A stretch of 52,693 bases of DNA, taken from NCBI GenBank assembly GCA_015061545.1, contig SUWJ01000016.1, positions 1 to 52,693 of the forward strand. Direction: 5' to 3'. Shown here piece after piece: positions 23,311 to 32,212 of this stretch (positions are counted from its first letter, which is position 1; the number at the start of each line of letters is the position of its first letter). Under the pieces are notes generated by a model that was not told the DNA's origin, made no database searches, and saw nothing but the letters and a program-made list of their open reading frames with translations. The position numbers were made by a program, and so were the translations under genes. Origin of the DNA: Lentisphaerota bacterium. Its GTDB lineage: Bacteria > Verrucomicrobiota > Lentisphaeria > Victivallales > Victivallaceae.

Positions 23311-25386
23311 GTGAGTAAACACCGCCATTCTGCCGAAGAATACAGCGAACACTTTAAGCTGGCTCAATACCGTCGGCTGCTGAAGTATTCTTTCAAGTAT
23401 TGGAAGCGGCTGCTGATCGGTCTGATCAGCGGTTTGATGCTGGGCGGGTCGCTGCTGACGGGGCTGCTGATGCTGCCTGATATGGTCGAAGCGATCAACC
23501 CGTCGCAGAACGGCGGTACGATCAAGATCTCCGCCGAGGCATCGCGGGTGCTGGAAAAGATCAACAGCGATCCGCAGTGGCAGGGATACAGCCGGGATGA
23601 AAAATTGCAGGCGATCGAAATCGCCCTTGATCCCAGCAAAGGCACCGACGATCCGCAGCTGGCAAAGATGCTGGATAAACTGCGCAGTTATTCGGAGCGG
23701 TTCAATCTGCCGCTGGAAGTGCGTCAGAGCGATCTTTGCATAACCTATCCCAAGCGGGTGATCGTGCCGGTGGTGGATACTACAGGTAAACTGGCGTGGC
23801 AGATCTTTGCAATCTACGCAGGATTGTTTATCGTGGCATGGACGGTGAAGAATCTGGCAGGTTATATCAATCACTACTGTATGCGCTGGGTGGGGGCGAT
23901 GGCGATTGCGGATATGCGCAACGAGCTTTTTGAGTCGCTGACCCGTCAATCGCTGGCATTTTACGGCGCCAACGATGTGGGCAAACTTATATCGCGCTGT
24001 ACAACGGATACATCGGCAATCGAAAATGCGGTATCCGACTCCATTGCCGATATAACCCGCTGTCCGGTAGAGATAATCGTCTGCTTCAGCGCCATTGTCA
24101 TTATCAGCATGGAATACGGCAATAATATGCTGCTGGTGGTGCTGATCGGCGGAATGATGCTGCTGATCGTGCCGCTGCTGCTGGTGACGCGCAAGATCCG
24201 CAAGATCTATCGCAACAGCTTCAAAAAGATCGCCGACGTAACTACGCGTATGCACGAAGTTTTTACGGGGATCATGGTGGTCAAGGCATATAATACCGAA
24301 GAGGAAGAACAGCAGAAGTTCCGCGATGCCAACCGCCGCTATATCAAAACAACGATCCGCGCCATGCGGCTGCAGCTGCTTACGGAACCGCTGATGGAAA
24401 CGTTTTCGGTGGCAGGTTCGCTGGTATTTCTGGTCTACGCATACCGCAACGGCATAACGGTAACGCAGCTGTCGGCATTGATGGCACCTGCCATATTGGC
24501 GTATCAGCCGATCCGCAAACTTGCCAAACTGGTGACGTCGCTGCAAAAGAGTATGGCGGCAGCCGACCGCTACTTTGCAATGGTGGATACGCATATGGAA
24601 CTGCCCGAAAAGCCCGACGGGGTCAAACTGGAAAAGTTTGAAAAATCCATTGAGTTCAAAGATGTGGTTTTCGGCTACGATCAGCGCAATATTCTTAACG
24701 GCATAAGTTTTTCGATTCCCAAAGGTTCGCTGGTGGCGGTGGTGGGTTCCACCGGATCAGGCAAGACCACGATCGCCAATCTGATCGCCCGTTTTTACGA
24801 TGTGCGCTCCGGTTCGGTGGAAATCGACGGAGTGGATGTGCGGGATTGCGAGGTCAAAAGTCTGCGCAATCTGATCGGTATAGTCAATCAGGACCCGCTG
24901 CTGTTCAACACTACGATTGCCGAAAATATCGCTTACGGCTGCCCCGATGCCACCCGCGAAGATATTGTCAAAGCGGCGCGGGAAGCCAACGCCGAAGGGT
25001 TTATTGTTGACGGCCGCCATGCCGAAGGTTTTGATACGGTGGTGGGCGAAAAAGGTTTCAAACTTTCCGGCGGCGAAAAACAGCGCGTGGCGATTGCCCG
25101 GGCAATATTGAAAAATCCGCCGATATTGATTCTGGACGAAGCCACCAGCGCATTGGATACTGTTACTGAACGACTGGTGCAGAACGCGCTCAATCGGGTG
25201 ATGAGCAACCGTACGGTATTTGCCATTGCCCACCGTTTGAGTACGATCCGGAACGCAAATATGATCATTGTGCTGGACAAAGGCAGGATCGCCGAATGCG
25301 GCACTCATGCGGAATTGCTTGAAATCAACGGTATCTACAAAAAACTGCACGATACTCAGTTTGACCGTAAAAACAGTGCTGAATGA
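23311..25386 (+). CDS. MsbA-like ABC exporter with enlarged first periplasmic loop
   Basis: A half-transporter with fused membrane and ATPase domains, likely flipping lipid A or another lipid-linked substrate. Start is GTG after GGAGAAAA. The 691-aa product has a first membrane helix at about 34-56, then roughly 100 residues of soluble sequence (about 57-152, including KISAEASRVLEKINSDPQWQ) before helix 2 (about 153-178). Typical MsbA has only a short loop here. The ATPase part has VVGSTGSGKTT (478-488), the Q-loop NQDPLLFN, LSGGEKQRVAIARAI (about 585), ILILDEATSALD and AHRLSTI. It is presumably a homodimer. Its neighbours are an amino-sugar aminotransferase and murC, consistent with envelope work. 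Confidence 0.88.
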   Translation: MSKHRHSAEEYSEHFKLAQYRRLLKYSFKYWKRLLIGLISGLMLGGSLLTGLLMLPDMVEAINPSQNGGTIKISAEASRVLEKINSDPQWQGYSRDEKLQAIEIALDPSKGTDDPQLAKMLDKLRSYSERFNLPLEVRQSDLCITYPKRVIVPVVDTTGKLAWQIFAIYAGLFIVAWTVKNLAGYINHYCMRWVGAMAIADMRNELFESLTRQSLAFYGANDVGKLISRCTTDTSAIENAVSDSIADITRCPVEIIVCFSAIVIISMEYGNNMLLVVLIGGMMLLIVPLLLVTRKIRKIYRNSFKKIADVTTRMHEVFTGIMVVKAYNTEEEEQQKFRDANRRYIKTTIRAMRLQLLTEPLMETFSVAGSLVFLVYAYRNGITVTQLSALMAPAILAYQPIRKLAKLVTSLQKSMAAADRYFAMVDTHMELPEKPDGVKLEKFEKSIEFKDVVFGYDQRNILNGISFSIPKGSLVAVVGSTGSGKTTIANLIARFYDVRSGSVEIDGVDVRDCEVKSLRNLIGIVNQDPLLFNTTIAENIAYGCPDATREDIVKAAREANAEGFIVDGRHAEGFDTVVGEKGFKLSGGEKQRVAIARAILKNPPILILDEATSALDTVTERLVQNALNRVMSNRTVFAIAHRLSTIRNANMIIVLDKGRIAECGTHAELLEINGIYKKLHDTQFDRKNSAE

Positions 25387-25437
25387 ACCGGCATAGCGGG
25401 GACTGGAAATCAACAGAAGATCTTCAGGAACGACAGT

Positions 25438-26808
25438 ATGGAAAAAGATTTTTTGCACAAACATTTACAGCTGGAATCGCCGTCGGTGCATTGTATCGGG
25501 ATCGGCGGCATCGGCGTATCCGCCATTGCTGAATATATGCTTGAAGCGGGTTTTCAAGTCAGCGGCAGCGACGAAAGTTATAACAGTAACTGCCGCCGAC
25601 TGGAAGAACTCGGGGCACTTATCGCTCCTGCCGGGCATCGGGAAAGCAATGTTCCTGAAAACTGCGGCGCGGTGGTTTATACTGCGGCAGCATCAAATAA
25701 CAACTGCGAACTTGCCAAGCTGCTCCGGCAGGGGGCAACGGGCTGGAAACGGGGCGAATTTGTCGGCGAGATCGCGCTGGCGTATCAGCGTGCAGTTATG
25801 ATCACAGGCACTCACGGCAAGAGTTCAACCACGGCAATGCTGGGGTGGATCTTAACTTATGCGGGTAAAGACCCCGGTCTGCTGCTGGGGGCAAAATACA
25901 GCGACCAATCGCCGCGGGTCAGTGTCGGTTCGGGGGATATACTGGTTGCCGAAGCCGACGAAAGCGACGACTCGCTGGGGATGCTGCGGGGCGAATTGGC
26001 ATTGATAACCAATGTTGACGGCGATCACGCGTGGACACCGCAGGCGGAAAAAAAGCAGCAGGAAATTCTGCAGCGCTTTGCCCGGGGGTTTAAGAATATA
26101 ATCTTTATGGATTCTCCCCGCTGCACTCAGCTTTTCGGCGGACTTGCTGCTGCGCGGGCGCTGACTGCCGTTGAATACGCTGAGTACGAAAAGTTTGTGC
26201 CTGAATTTATGCTGGGGCACGAGCGGAGCAATGCGGTTCTGGCGCTGGCGGGAGCGGAATATTTGGATGTGGATTTGAGTATCGCCGCCGAAGCGTTGAA
26301 AAAATATCCGGGCATCGACCGCCGCTTGCAGGAAATTTACCGCTCGGCTGACGGCAGTATAACGGTGGTCAACGATTATGCGCATCACCCGACGGAACTG
26401 GCTTCCGCCATTGACGTGGTACGGGCGCGTTACGGGGCTGATTCGTCGCTGCTGGTGGTTTTTCAACCGCACCGTTATCAGCGGCTGCACCGTTACTGGG
26501 ATGAATTTGTAGCGCTGCTGAGCCGTCCGGAGCTGACAGTTAAGATATTGCCGGTGTTTTCGGCATGGGAGTTTCAGTTTATAGATGCGCTGGACAGCCG
26601 CCAGCTGACAGATGCGGTAAAAAAAGCCGGCGGCAATGCGGAATTGCTTTCCGGAGATCATCAGCAGAACGCACTTGCTCTGGCAGCAGAAGTGCTTGAA
26701 AAGAAAGCTCAGGCGCCACTGACGGTGCTTATCGCCGGGGCGGGCGATGTGGAAAAAATGGTTTTACCGCTGGCGGATGCGCTTAAAAGCGGTTCGACGG
26801 GGGCATAA
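25438..26808 (+). CDS. murC: UDP-N-acetylmuramate--L-alanine ligase
   Basis: Adds L-Ala to UDP-MurNAc with ATP, the first peptide step of peptidoglycan synthesis in the cytoplasm. The 456-aa product has the N-terminal nucleotide-binding CIGIGGIGVSAIAEYML (19-35), ATP loop ITGTHGKSSTTA (122-133), EADESDDS, the ITNVDGDHAW block, a DYAHHPTEL motif (about 316-324) and VVFQPHRYQR (about 340-349). The DYAHHPTE segment also occurs in Mpl, but the VSGSDESYN start and overall length fit MurC. It is outside any mur/dcw cluster here, lying between an exporter and a receiver protein. Confidence 0.92.
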   Translation: MEKDFLHKHLQLESPSVHCIGIGGIGVSAIAEYMLEAGFQVSGSDESYNSNCRRLEELGALIAPAGHRESNVPENCGAVVYTAAASNNNCELAKLLRQGATGWKRGEFVGEIALAYQRAVMITGTHGKSSTTAMLGWILTYAGKDPGLLLGAKYSDQSPRVSVGSGDILVAEADESDDSLGMLRGELALITNVDGDHAWTPQAEKKQQEILQRFARGFKNIIFMDSPRCTQLFGGLAAARALTAVEYAEYEKFVPEFMLGHERSNAVLALAGAEYLDVDLSIAAEALKKYPGIDRRLQEIYRSADGSITVVNDYAHHPTELASAIDVVRARYGADSSLLVVFQPHRYQRLHRYWDEFVALLSRPELTVKILPVFSAWEFQFIDALDSRQLTDAVKKAGGNAELLSGDHQQNALALAAEVLEKKAQAPLTVLIAGAGDVEKMVLPLADALKSGSTGA

Positions 26809-26820
26809 GGAGATAAAAAT

Positions 26821-27231
26821 ATGGCAGAATTCAGTAAATTGCCCGGCGGCAGCGAAACAATACTTATTGTAGATGACCACGAAACGATCTGGGATTTTCT
26901 GATCGAAGCGCTGCAGGAACTGGGTTATTCGGTACTGCTGGCGGAAAACGGTCTGGATGCGGTGGAGATCTTCCGCGAAAATCCCGGGGCGGTAGATCTG
27001 GTGCTGCTGGATATGATCATGCCCAAATGCGGTGGTCATCAGGCATTTTATCAGATTCGGGAGCTGGATCCCAATGCCAGAATACTGCTTTCCAGCGGAT
27101 ATGTTTCGGAGTCGGAAGTTCAGGATCTGCTGCGGCAGGGGGCGTGCGGATTTCTTTCCAAACCCCACCGCATAGCCACGGTGGCAAGGGCGATCCGCGA
27201 TGCGCTGGACGGAACGGTTCAGCAGCCGTAA
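26821..27231 (+). CDS. Stand-alone response regulator receiver domain
   Basis: A CheY-like phosphoacceptor domain of 136 aa with no output domain. Visible are the acidic pair in ILIVDDHE (Asp18, Asp19), the phosphorylation site in LVLLDMIMP (Asp64), the switch Ser in ILLSSGYV (about Ser91) and the conserved Lys in FLSKPH (Lys114). The surrounding sequence resembles receiver domains found at the ends of hybrid histidine kinases. No kinase gene lies in the window, so partner and output are unknown. It starts 12 bp after murC behind AAGGAG and is probably co-transcribed with it. Confidence 0.9.
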   Translation: MAEFSKLPGGSETILIVDDHETIWDFLIEALQELGYSVLLAENGLDAVEIFRENPGAVDLVLLDMIMPKCGGHQAFYQIRELDPNARILLSSGYVSESEVQDLLRQGACGFLSKPHRIATVARAIRDALDGTVQQP

Positions 27232-27261
27232 AAAAATCATATCAGGATGTTGCAGCAGGAT

Positions 27262-28452
27262 ATGAATAAAGGTACATTGTTCAGAGCTCATGCCGTCAAG
27301 AATGTTTTCGGCGGTGATTCCATAGCCCGCGTAGCCGGAGTGGTGGTATTCACCCCGGGAGTCATAGCCGGAGAAGATTACGTCGGTCGAGTGGTCAGCA
27401 CCAGTAAGGACTATGTCCGCGCCGAAGTTGTGGAAATACTAAAAGCATCGCCCGAGCGCTGCTTGAGCAAGTGCAGCCCTTCGGGGCGCTGCCCCGGCTG
27501 CGTTTACAGTTTTATGAGCCATGCTGAGGAACAGCGCCAGAAACTCGGTCAGCTGCGGGATTTTATGCGGCCGCTGAACGTGGCGCCTGAAATGGTGCAG
27601 GGGTACAAGCTGGAGGAAGCTCCGGAAGAATTTTACCGCAACAAGATCCGTCTGACCATGCGCAAAGCCGGCGGCGAGGCGCAGTTGGGCTATGTTTTCC
27701 CCGATGGCAGGATGTACCCGTTGAGTCAATGCCGTCTGGCTTCGGAAAAGATCAATCAAAAACTCAGCGAATTGCTTGCCGATCCAGGATTTATACCTTC
27801 CATGCACGACCGTATGACCATAACGCTGCGGGAATCCGCCGACGGGGTCTTTTGTTTCCGCAACAACGCAGGCAAACGGCTTGCTCCGCTGCGGGAACAG
27901 GTGCTGGGAAGGGATTTCAAAGTGCCTGCCGATGGATTTTTTCAGGTCAACCAACATGGGCTTGATGCGCTGTGCAGTCTGGTCAAAACAGCGTTGGAAG
28001 AGCTGAAATGCAATTATTTTATAGATGCTTATGCCGGGAGCGGTTTATTCGGAGCTGTTGCTGCGGCTGCTCAGGTAAAGTATATTGCAGGGGTGGAGGA
28101 AGATGAAGCAGCGGGGAAAACAGCTGCGGAAAATTACCGTAATTTCGGGGCGGAAGAGTTTGATTTCCGCATTGGCGATGCAGCTTTGCTGCTGCCTGAG
28201 ATCCTGTCAGCGGCGCCCGAAACAGCGGCGGTGCTTTTTGATCCTCCCCGGGCAGGTCTGGACGGTAAAGCGGTACGGGCGCTGAACAGCAGCAAGATCA
28301 GAAATGTGCTTTATGTATCTTGCCACCCGGCAACGTTGGTGCGGGATCTGGGGCGTTTTCAATACGGTGGATTTGCAATAGAACAGGTCAGATTGATCGA
28401 TATGTTTCCGCGCAGCGGACATTTTGAAACATTTGTACAGCTCAAGCGATGA
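27262..28452 (+). CDS. RlmD/RumA-type 23S rRNA (uracil-5-)-methyltransferase
   Basis: A SAM-dependent RNA m5U methyltransferase of the TrmA/RumA family. A TRAM-like beta barrel at the N-terminus (HAVKNVFGGDSIARV...) is followed by a four-cysteine cluster, C-x3-C-x5-C-x2-C (ERCLSKCSPSGRCPGC), expected to bind 4Fe-4S as in RumA. The methyltransferase part has FFQVNQHGLD, DAYAGSGLFG, FDPPRAGLD and YVSCHPATLVRDL with the catalytic Cys. Two ATGs are possible; 27262 is preceded by GCAGGAT, while 27247 would add five residues. The family also includes tRNA and RlmC-type enzymes, so the target base is not certain. The C-terminal end overlaps a potential TTG start for radC. Confidence 0.9.
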   Translation: MNKGTLFRAHAVKNVFGGDSIARVAGVVVFTPGVIAGEDYVGRVVSTSKDYVRAEVVEILKASPERCLSKCSPSGRCPGCVYSFMSHAEEQRQKLGQLRDFMRPLNVAPEMVQGYKLEEAPEEFYRNKIRLTMRKAGGEAQLGYVFPDGRMYPLSQCRLASEKINQKLSELLADPGFIPSMHDRMTITLRESADGVFCFRNNAGKRLAPLREQVLGRDFKVPADGFFQVNQHGLDALCSLVKTALEELKCNYFIDAYAGSGLFGAVAAAAQVKYIAGVEEDEAAGKTAAENYRNFGAEEFDFRIGDAALLLPEILSAAPETAAVLFDPPRAGLDGKAVRALNSSKIRNVLYVSCHPATLVRDLGRFQYGGFAIEQVRLIDMFPRSGHFETFVQLKR

Positions 28453-28456
28453 TTTT

Positions 28457-29191
28457 ATGCAACTCTCTCAGGCTTCTGTAAAATCAAACTTATCTTCGGC
28501 GGCCTTGTATTCAGGTCACCGCGACCGTATCCGACAGCGTTTTCTGCTCAACGGTTTTGACGGAATGCTGCCCTATGAAGTTATGGAAGCGCTGCTTATG
28601 CAGGTGATTCCCCGGCGGGATGTCAAGCCGTTGGCAAAACAGCTTATTGCCCGCTACGGCGGTGTGGCGCAGGTGTTGGATGTGTTGGAAAATACACCGG
28701 GATTGGGACGGGTATCCGCAATCGGGCTGAAGATGTTTCAGGCAGCGGCAGTTTATTGTTTGCAGGAAAAGTTCTGCCAGGCAGGCAATCTGCTGGATCG
28801 GCCCGAAACAACGCTGAATTTTATCCGTATGAAGATGGGCGCACTCAAGCACGAGTGCTGCATGGCGATTTTTCTTGACGCCCACCACCAGCTTATCGAG
28901 TTCTGCAAGATCGCGGAAGGCACGGTAAATTATGTATATTCCTACAACCGCAACATTATGGAGCTGGCGCTTACGCTTCATGCCAGCGGCGTGATAATAG
29001 TGCATAATCACCCATCGGGGGTGTGCGAGCCGTCGGATAAAGATATAGAATCGACCGTTTTGCTGGGGGTGGAACTGGAGCGGATCGGCGTGAATCTGCT
29101 GGATCATTTTATTGTCAGCCGCGATACGCATTTCAGTTTTGCCGCCGCCGGATTGAGTTTGACCAGTTTGCCGGAGGTTGAGAAAAAATGA
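28457..29191 (+). CDS. radC: RadC family JAB/MPN-domain protein
   Basis: The 244-aa product (ATG 28457; a TTG at 28424 inside the previous gene is less likely) has an N-terminal helical region with a UPF0758 N-terminal pattern (PYEVMEALLMQVIPRRDVKPLAK), a helix-hairpin-helix-like VLENTPGLGRVSAIGLK, and the C-terminal JAB metalloprotease-like domain with IIVHNHPSGVCEPSDKD. His183, His185 and Asp196 show JAMM spacing (HxH-x10-D). RadC was once thought to repair DNA; its true biochemical role is unsettled. The stop overlaps the next gene's start (ATGA), so the membrane HEPN-motif gene is coupled to it. Confidence 0.93.
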   Translation: MQLSQASVKSNLSSAALYSGHRDRIRQRFLLNGFDGMLPYEVMEALLMQVIPRRDVKPLAKQLIARYGGVAQVLDVLENTPGLGRVSAIGLKMFQAAAVYCLQEKFCQAGNLLDRPETTLNFIRMKMGALKHECCMAIFLDAHHQLIEFCKIAEGTVNYVYSYNRNIMELALTLHASGVIIVHNHPSGVCEPSDKDIESTVLLGVELERIGVNLLDHFIVSRDTHFSFAAAGLSLTSLPEVEKK

Positions 29192-30072
29192 GCATTAAAG
29201 AACCGGAAAACAACGGTATTGCCGCGCCGCAGCGGGCAGAATTTGTCGGCGAAATAATCCTGCTGGCAAGAGAGCTGGAGCAACAGCTGCATATATTGTG
29301 CAATTCCGATGCGGCAGGACTGCATAATCTGACCAATCTGGCGGGAGCTATGCTCAGCGTGAGTACGCAGCGGCGGCTGCACTATATTGCCGCCATACGC
29401 AATCAGGCCGCCCACGAAGCAGATTTTTCGTTGAGCAGCGAAGAATTTGCCAATTACCGTACCAGCGTTGAACAGGTCAAAAGCGAGCTGACCGCGCTGC
29501 TTGGGCAAATGCCGGAAAAGGCGGATGCAGAATCGGAAGATCAAACGCTGAAAATCGAGGTGGAAGAAGAACTTTACGAGAATATTCAGCAGAAACTTGC
29601 GCTGCTGGGCTATCTGCCGCTGGCGGGGTTGATCTATTCGGCATATTTGCTGCTGGCGGCGTTGTTCGGGCAGTTTTTTACGCTGCTGGGGGTGCTGGTC
29701 TATATTTGTTCGGTGATTCTGGCAGTCAGGGGAATTGATTCCGATCGGGGATTGCTTTATGTGGCACTCTTTTTTCTGAGCGCAGTCTATCTGATAACTG
29801 CGGTGCTGGGGCTGAAAGCACCGCCGATACGGAAGATACCCAAAATTATCTGGCTGCTGCCCGGAATCAACATCATTTACTTTGTATTGCGCTGGATAAA
29901 GCATCTGCCCTGGGGCAAACTGCTGCTGTCGGCGGCAACGCTGACGGCTTTTGCCGTCGGAATAATTCTGCTGGGAAAAAAGATGACTTCATGGGGCATA
30001 TTGCTGCTGGCGTGCAGTTACGCAGGCAGTATAACTTCCAGCTGGCTGTGGGGAAAAAAGCGCGATGAGTAA
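29188..30072 (+). CDS. Membrane protein with N-terminal HEPN/DUF4145-like motif
   Basis: The full-length protein is not recognised. Residues 1-100 are helical and contain QRRLHYIAAIRNQAAHEADF, with Arg71-x4-His76 (RNQAAH), the RX4-6H pattern of HEPN domains and the RNxxAH motif of DUF4145-like proteins. After an acidic linker (about 108-134) the protein has about seven or eight hydrophobic helices (from about residue 138, LLGYLPLAGLIYSAYLLLAALF, to the C-terminus), with one polar break (about 215-225). It overlaps radC (ATGA) and the U32 gene (8 bp), so all three are translated together. Many RNxxH domains are not RNases; catalytic function is only a possibility. Confidence 0.65.
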   Translation: MSIKEPENNGIAAPQRAEFVGEIILLARELEQQLHILCNSDAAGLHNLTNLAGAMLSVSTQRRLHYIAAIRNQAAHEADFSLSSEEFANYRTSVEQVKSELTALLGQMPEKADAESEDQTLKIEVEEELYENIQQKLALLGYLPLAGLIYSAYLLLAALFGQFFTLLGVLVYICSVILAVRGIDSDRGLLYVALFFLSAVYLITAVLGLKAPPIRKIPKIIWLLPGINIIYFVLRWIKHLPWGKLLLSAATLTAFAVGIILLGKKMTSWGILLLACSYAGSITSSWLWGKKRDE

Positions 30073-32170
30073 CCCGTTCAAACCCGAATTGCTCGCCCCC
30101 GCCGGCAATCTGGAAACGGCGGTGGCGGCATTCAGCGCAGGCGCCGATGCAGTTTATCTGGGACTGGGCAAGTTCAACGCAAGAAACCGTGCGGAAAATT
30201 TTCAGGTTGCAGATCTGGCGCGGCTGATAAGTTTTGCCCATCAGCGGCAGAAAAAAGTCTATGTAACGCTGAATACATTGATAAACGAAAGCGAATTGCC
30301 CGAATTGCTGACTTTGCTGGGAACGGTATCGAATCTGGATATCGACGCATTGATCGTGCAGGATCTGGCGGTGATCTATCTGGTGCGCAAATACTTTCCG
30401 GAAATAACGCTTCACGCATCGACCCAAATGAATATACATAACTCCTGCGGAATCGCGGCGCTGCGGCTGCTGGGGGTAAAACGGGTGATTCTGGAACGGC
30501 AGATAACGCTGGAAGAACTGCGGATCATTGCCGGAAATGCCAACGGTATGGAGCTGGAGGTTTTTATTCACGGATCGTTGTGTTTGAGTTTGTCGGGGCG
30601 CTGTCTGATTTCCAATTACGCCGAAAAGGCTTCGGGAAACCGCGGAATGTGCCGCCAGCTCTGCCGCAGAAATTACCGGACCGGGGAGAGTTCTCCGCCG
30701 GCGGCGCTGCTTTCGCCGAAAGATTTGCAGTTAATGGAAATGCTGCCGGAGTTTGCCCGTTTGAAGATCGCTTCGCTGAAAATCGAAGGGCGGCTGCGGG
30801 GACCTGATTATGTGGTGCCTGTAGTGAAAGCCTACCGTCAGGCGCTGGATTCGATGGGCGACAAAGTGCCGGAAGAGTGCGTGAATATGATCCGCCGTAC
30901 CGTTTCGCGGCCTGCTTCCAACGGTTCGCTGGAAGGCTTCGGCAATATGATCGCGCCTGAGCCGCAAGCGGTTTTCGGCCGCTGTGCAGGGGTGATCCAG
31001 GCTGCGGGGGAACGGGGTATAAGCGTAAAACTCAGCGACCGGATCCATCTGGGGGATAAACTCCGCATCGTCAGCAGCAGCAATTCCAGTCTGGCGGGCT
31101 TTGAACTTACCGGGCTTTGGTGTAAAAATTCCCAGGTATCGGCAAGCGGGGCAGGCAGCACGGTTTTTATTCCGGGGCGGTTCCCGTTTATGGAAGGCAG
31201 GAATTATTTGTACAAGATCGGCGAAAACGGCTATGACTTCAAGCGTCAGGCTGCCGCGCTGCCGCCGGGAAATAAAGAAGTCAAGCTGGATATTCTACTG
31301 GATGATACAGGTTTTTGCATTACTGCGCCGGACTTTCCGCAATTTGAATTTCACAGCGAAACGCTGAGTCCCGCCCGCAGCTGCGCGTTGAGTAAAGAAG
31401 ATATCCGCGACGTGTTCACTATTGCCGAGGGGCAATATCGCGGCAAGGTAAATTCATTGCAGATAAAAGGCGAGTGGTTCTGCGCCAAAAGCGTACTTAA
31501 AAAGCTCAAAAAGGAGCTGTTTATTGCATTGATGCCCCATTTGCAGAACAATACAGCTGCAATACGCGCCAGTCGGGTCATGCACCGTTTTTACCGCGAT
31601 TACGCCCAATGGAACGCCCCGGCTGACTTGCCGGCAGCGTTAAGTCCTGAACAAGCTATGCTGATTTCAGGATTTATTGCCGAAGGCGATCTGCCGCGCT
31701 GGTATGAGAAATTGAAACGCGCCAAAGCAGCAGGTCAAAAACATTTTGCCGTGGGCGGACTGCACGGGATCATGCTGCTTAAAGAGGTGTTCGGCTCGCT
31801 GGAAAAACTTTATATAAATGCTGTTTATCCGCTGGCAGTGAGCAATTCGGCGGCGGCACGGCTGCTCAAACAGTTTCAGCTTGACGCGTTGGAGCCGTGG
31901 GTGGAACTGCCGCAGGACGAGGTGGAGAAATTGCAGGCACATTCGCCGCTGCCGCTGACGGAACCGCCGCCGGATCGGGAATTGCTGGTGACGCGACTGC
32001 CGCTGAAATTTAAAAGATTGCTGGATAAAAACGGCAGCGCCTATCGGGTCGTATTTGATCCTGCAGAAAAGCTGACCCGGATTTACGGAGCAGCTCCCGC
32101 GCTGGAGATATTCCGCAACCGCAGCGCGGAGAGTGATCCGATCGGGCAGGAGCATTTGAAAAAAAGCTGA
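30065..32170 (+). CDS. Peptidase U32 family protein (RlhA/TrhP-like)
   Basis: The family contains collagenase-like U32 proteins now linked to RNA hydroxylation (RlhA on 23S rRNA, TrhP on tRNA). The 701-aa product starts PELLAPAGNLETAVAAFSAG, then has ADAVYLGLGKFNARNRA, LHASTQMNIHN, and the cysteine-bearing block EVFIHGSLCLSLSGRCLIS followed by NRGMCRQLCR. These four conserved cysteines (CxxxxxGRC...RGxCxQxCR) are the family signature and may bind iron-sulfur. A long C-terminal extension (about 290-701) fits RlhA-size proteins. Start ATG 30065 overlaps the previous stop. Which RNA, if any, is modified is not known. Confidence 0.88.
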   Translation: MSNPFKPELLAPAGNLETAVAAFSAGADAVYLGLGKFNARNRAENFQVADLARLISFAHQRQKKVYVTLNTLINESELPELLTLLGTVSNLDIDALIVQDLAVIYLVRKYFPEITLHASTQMNIHNSCGIAALRLLGVKRVILERQITLEELRIIAGNANGMELEVFIHGSLCLSLSGRCLISNYAEKASGNRGMCRQLCRRNYRTGESSPPAALLSPKDLQLMEMLPEFARLKIASLKIEGRLRGPDYVVPVVKAYRQALDSMGDKVPEECVNMIRRTVSRPASNGSLEGFGNMIAPEPQAVFGRCAGVIQAAGERGISVKLSDRIHLGDKLRIVSSSNSSLAGFELTGLWCKNSQVSASGAGSTVFIPGRFPFMEGRNYLYKIGENGYDFKRQAAALPPGNKEVKLDILLDDTGFCITAPDFPQFEFHSETLSPARSCALSKEDIRDVFTIAEGQYRGKVNSLQIKGEWFCAKSVLKKLKKELFIALMPHLQNNTAAIRASRVMHRFYRDYAQWNAPADLPAALSPEQAMLISGFIAEGDLPRWYEKLKRAKAAGQKHFAVGGLHGIMLLKEVFGSLEKLYINAVYPLAVSNSAAARLLKQFQLDALEPWVELPQDEVEKLQAHSPLPLTEPPPDRELLVTRLPLKFKRLLDKNGSAYRVVFDPAEKLTRIYGAAPALEIFRNRSAESDPIGQEHLKKS

Positions 32171-32212
32171 AAGCTGTAATAGATAGAATATTTTCTTTAA
32201 CTGAAGGTTATT

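Noticed and set aside
22051-24594. Open frame of 847 codons on the minus strand opposite the DegT and exporter genes
   Set aside because: It spans two well-supported genes on the other strand, is full of His/Arg/Gln without any domain, and reflects codon bias that removes antisense stops.
28457-32170. A complete defence island around radC and the HEPN-motif gene
   Set aside because: Neighbours are housekeeping-type (RNA methyltransferase, U32, MFS), no nuclease, helicase or integrase is near, and codon use does not differ, so only the single HEPN-motif gene is reported.
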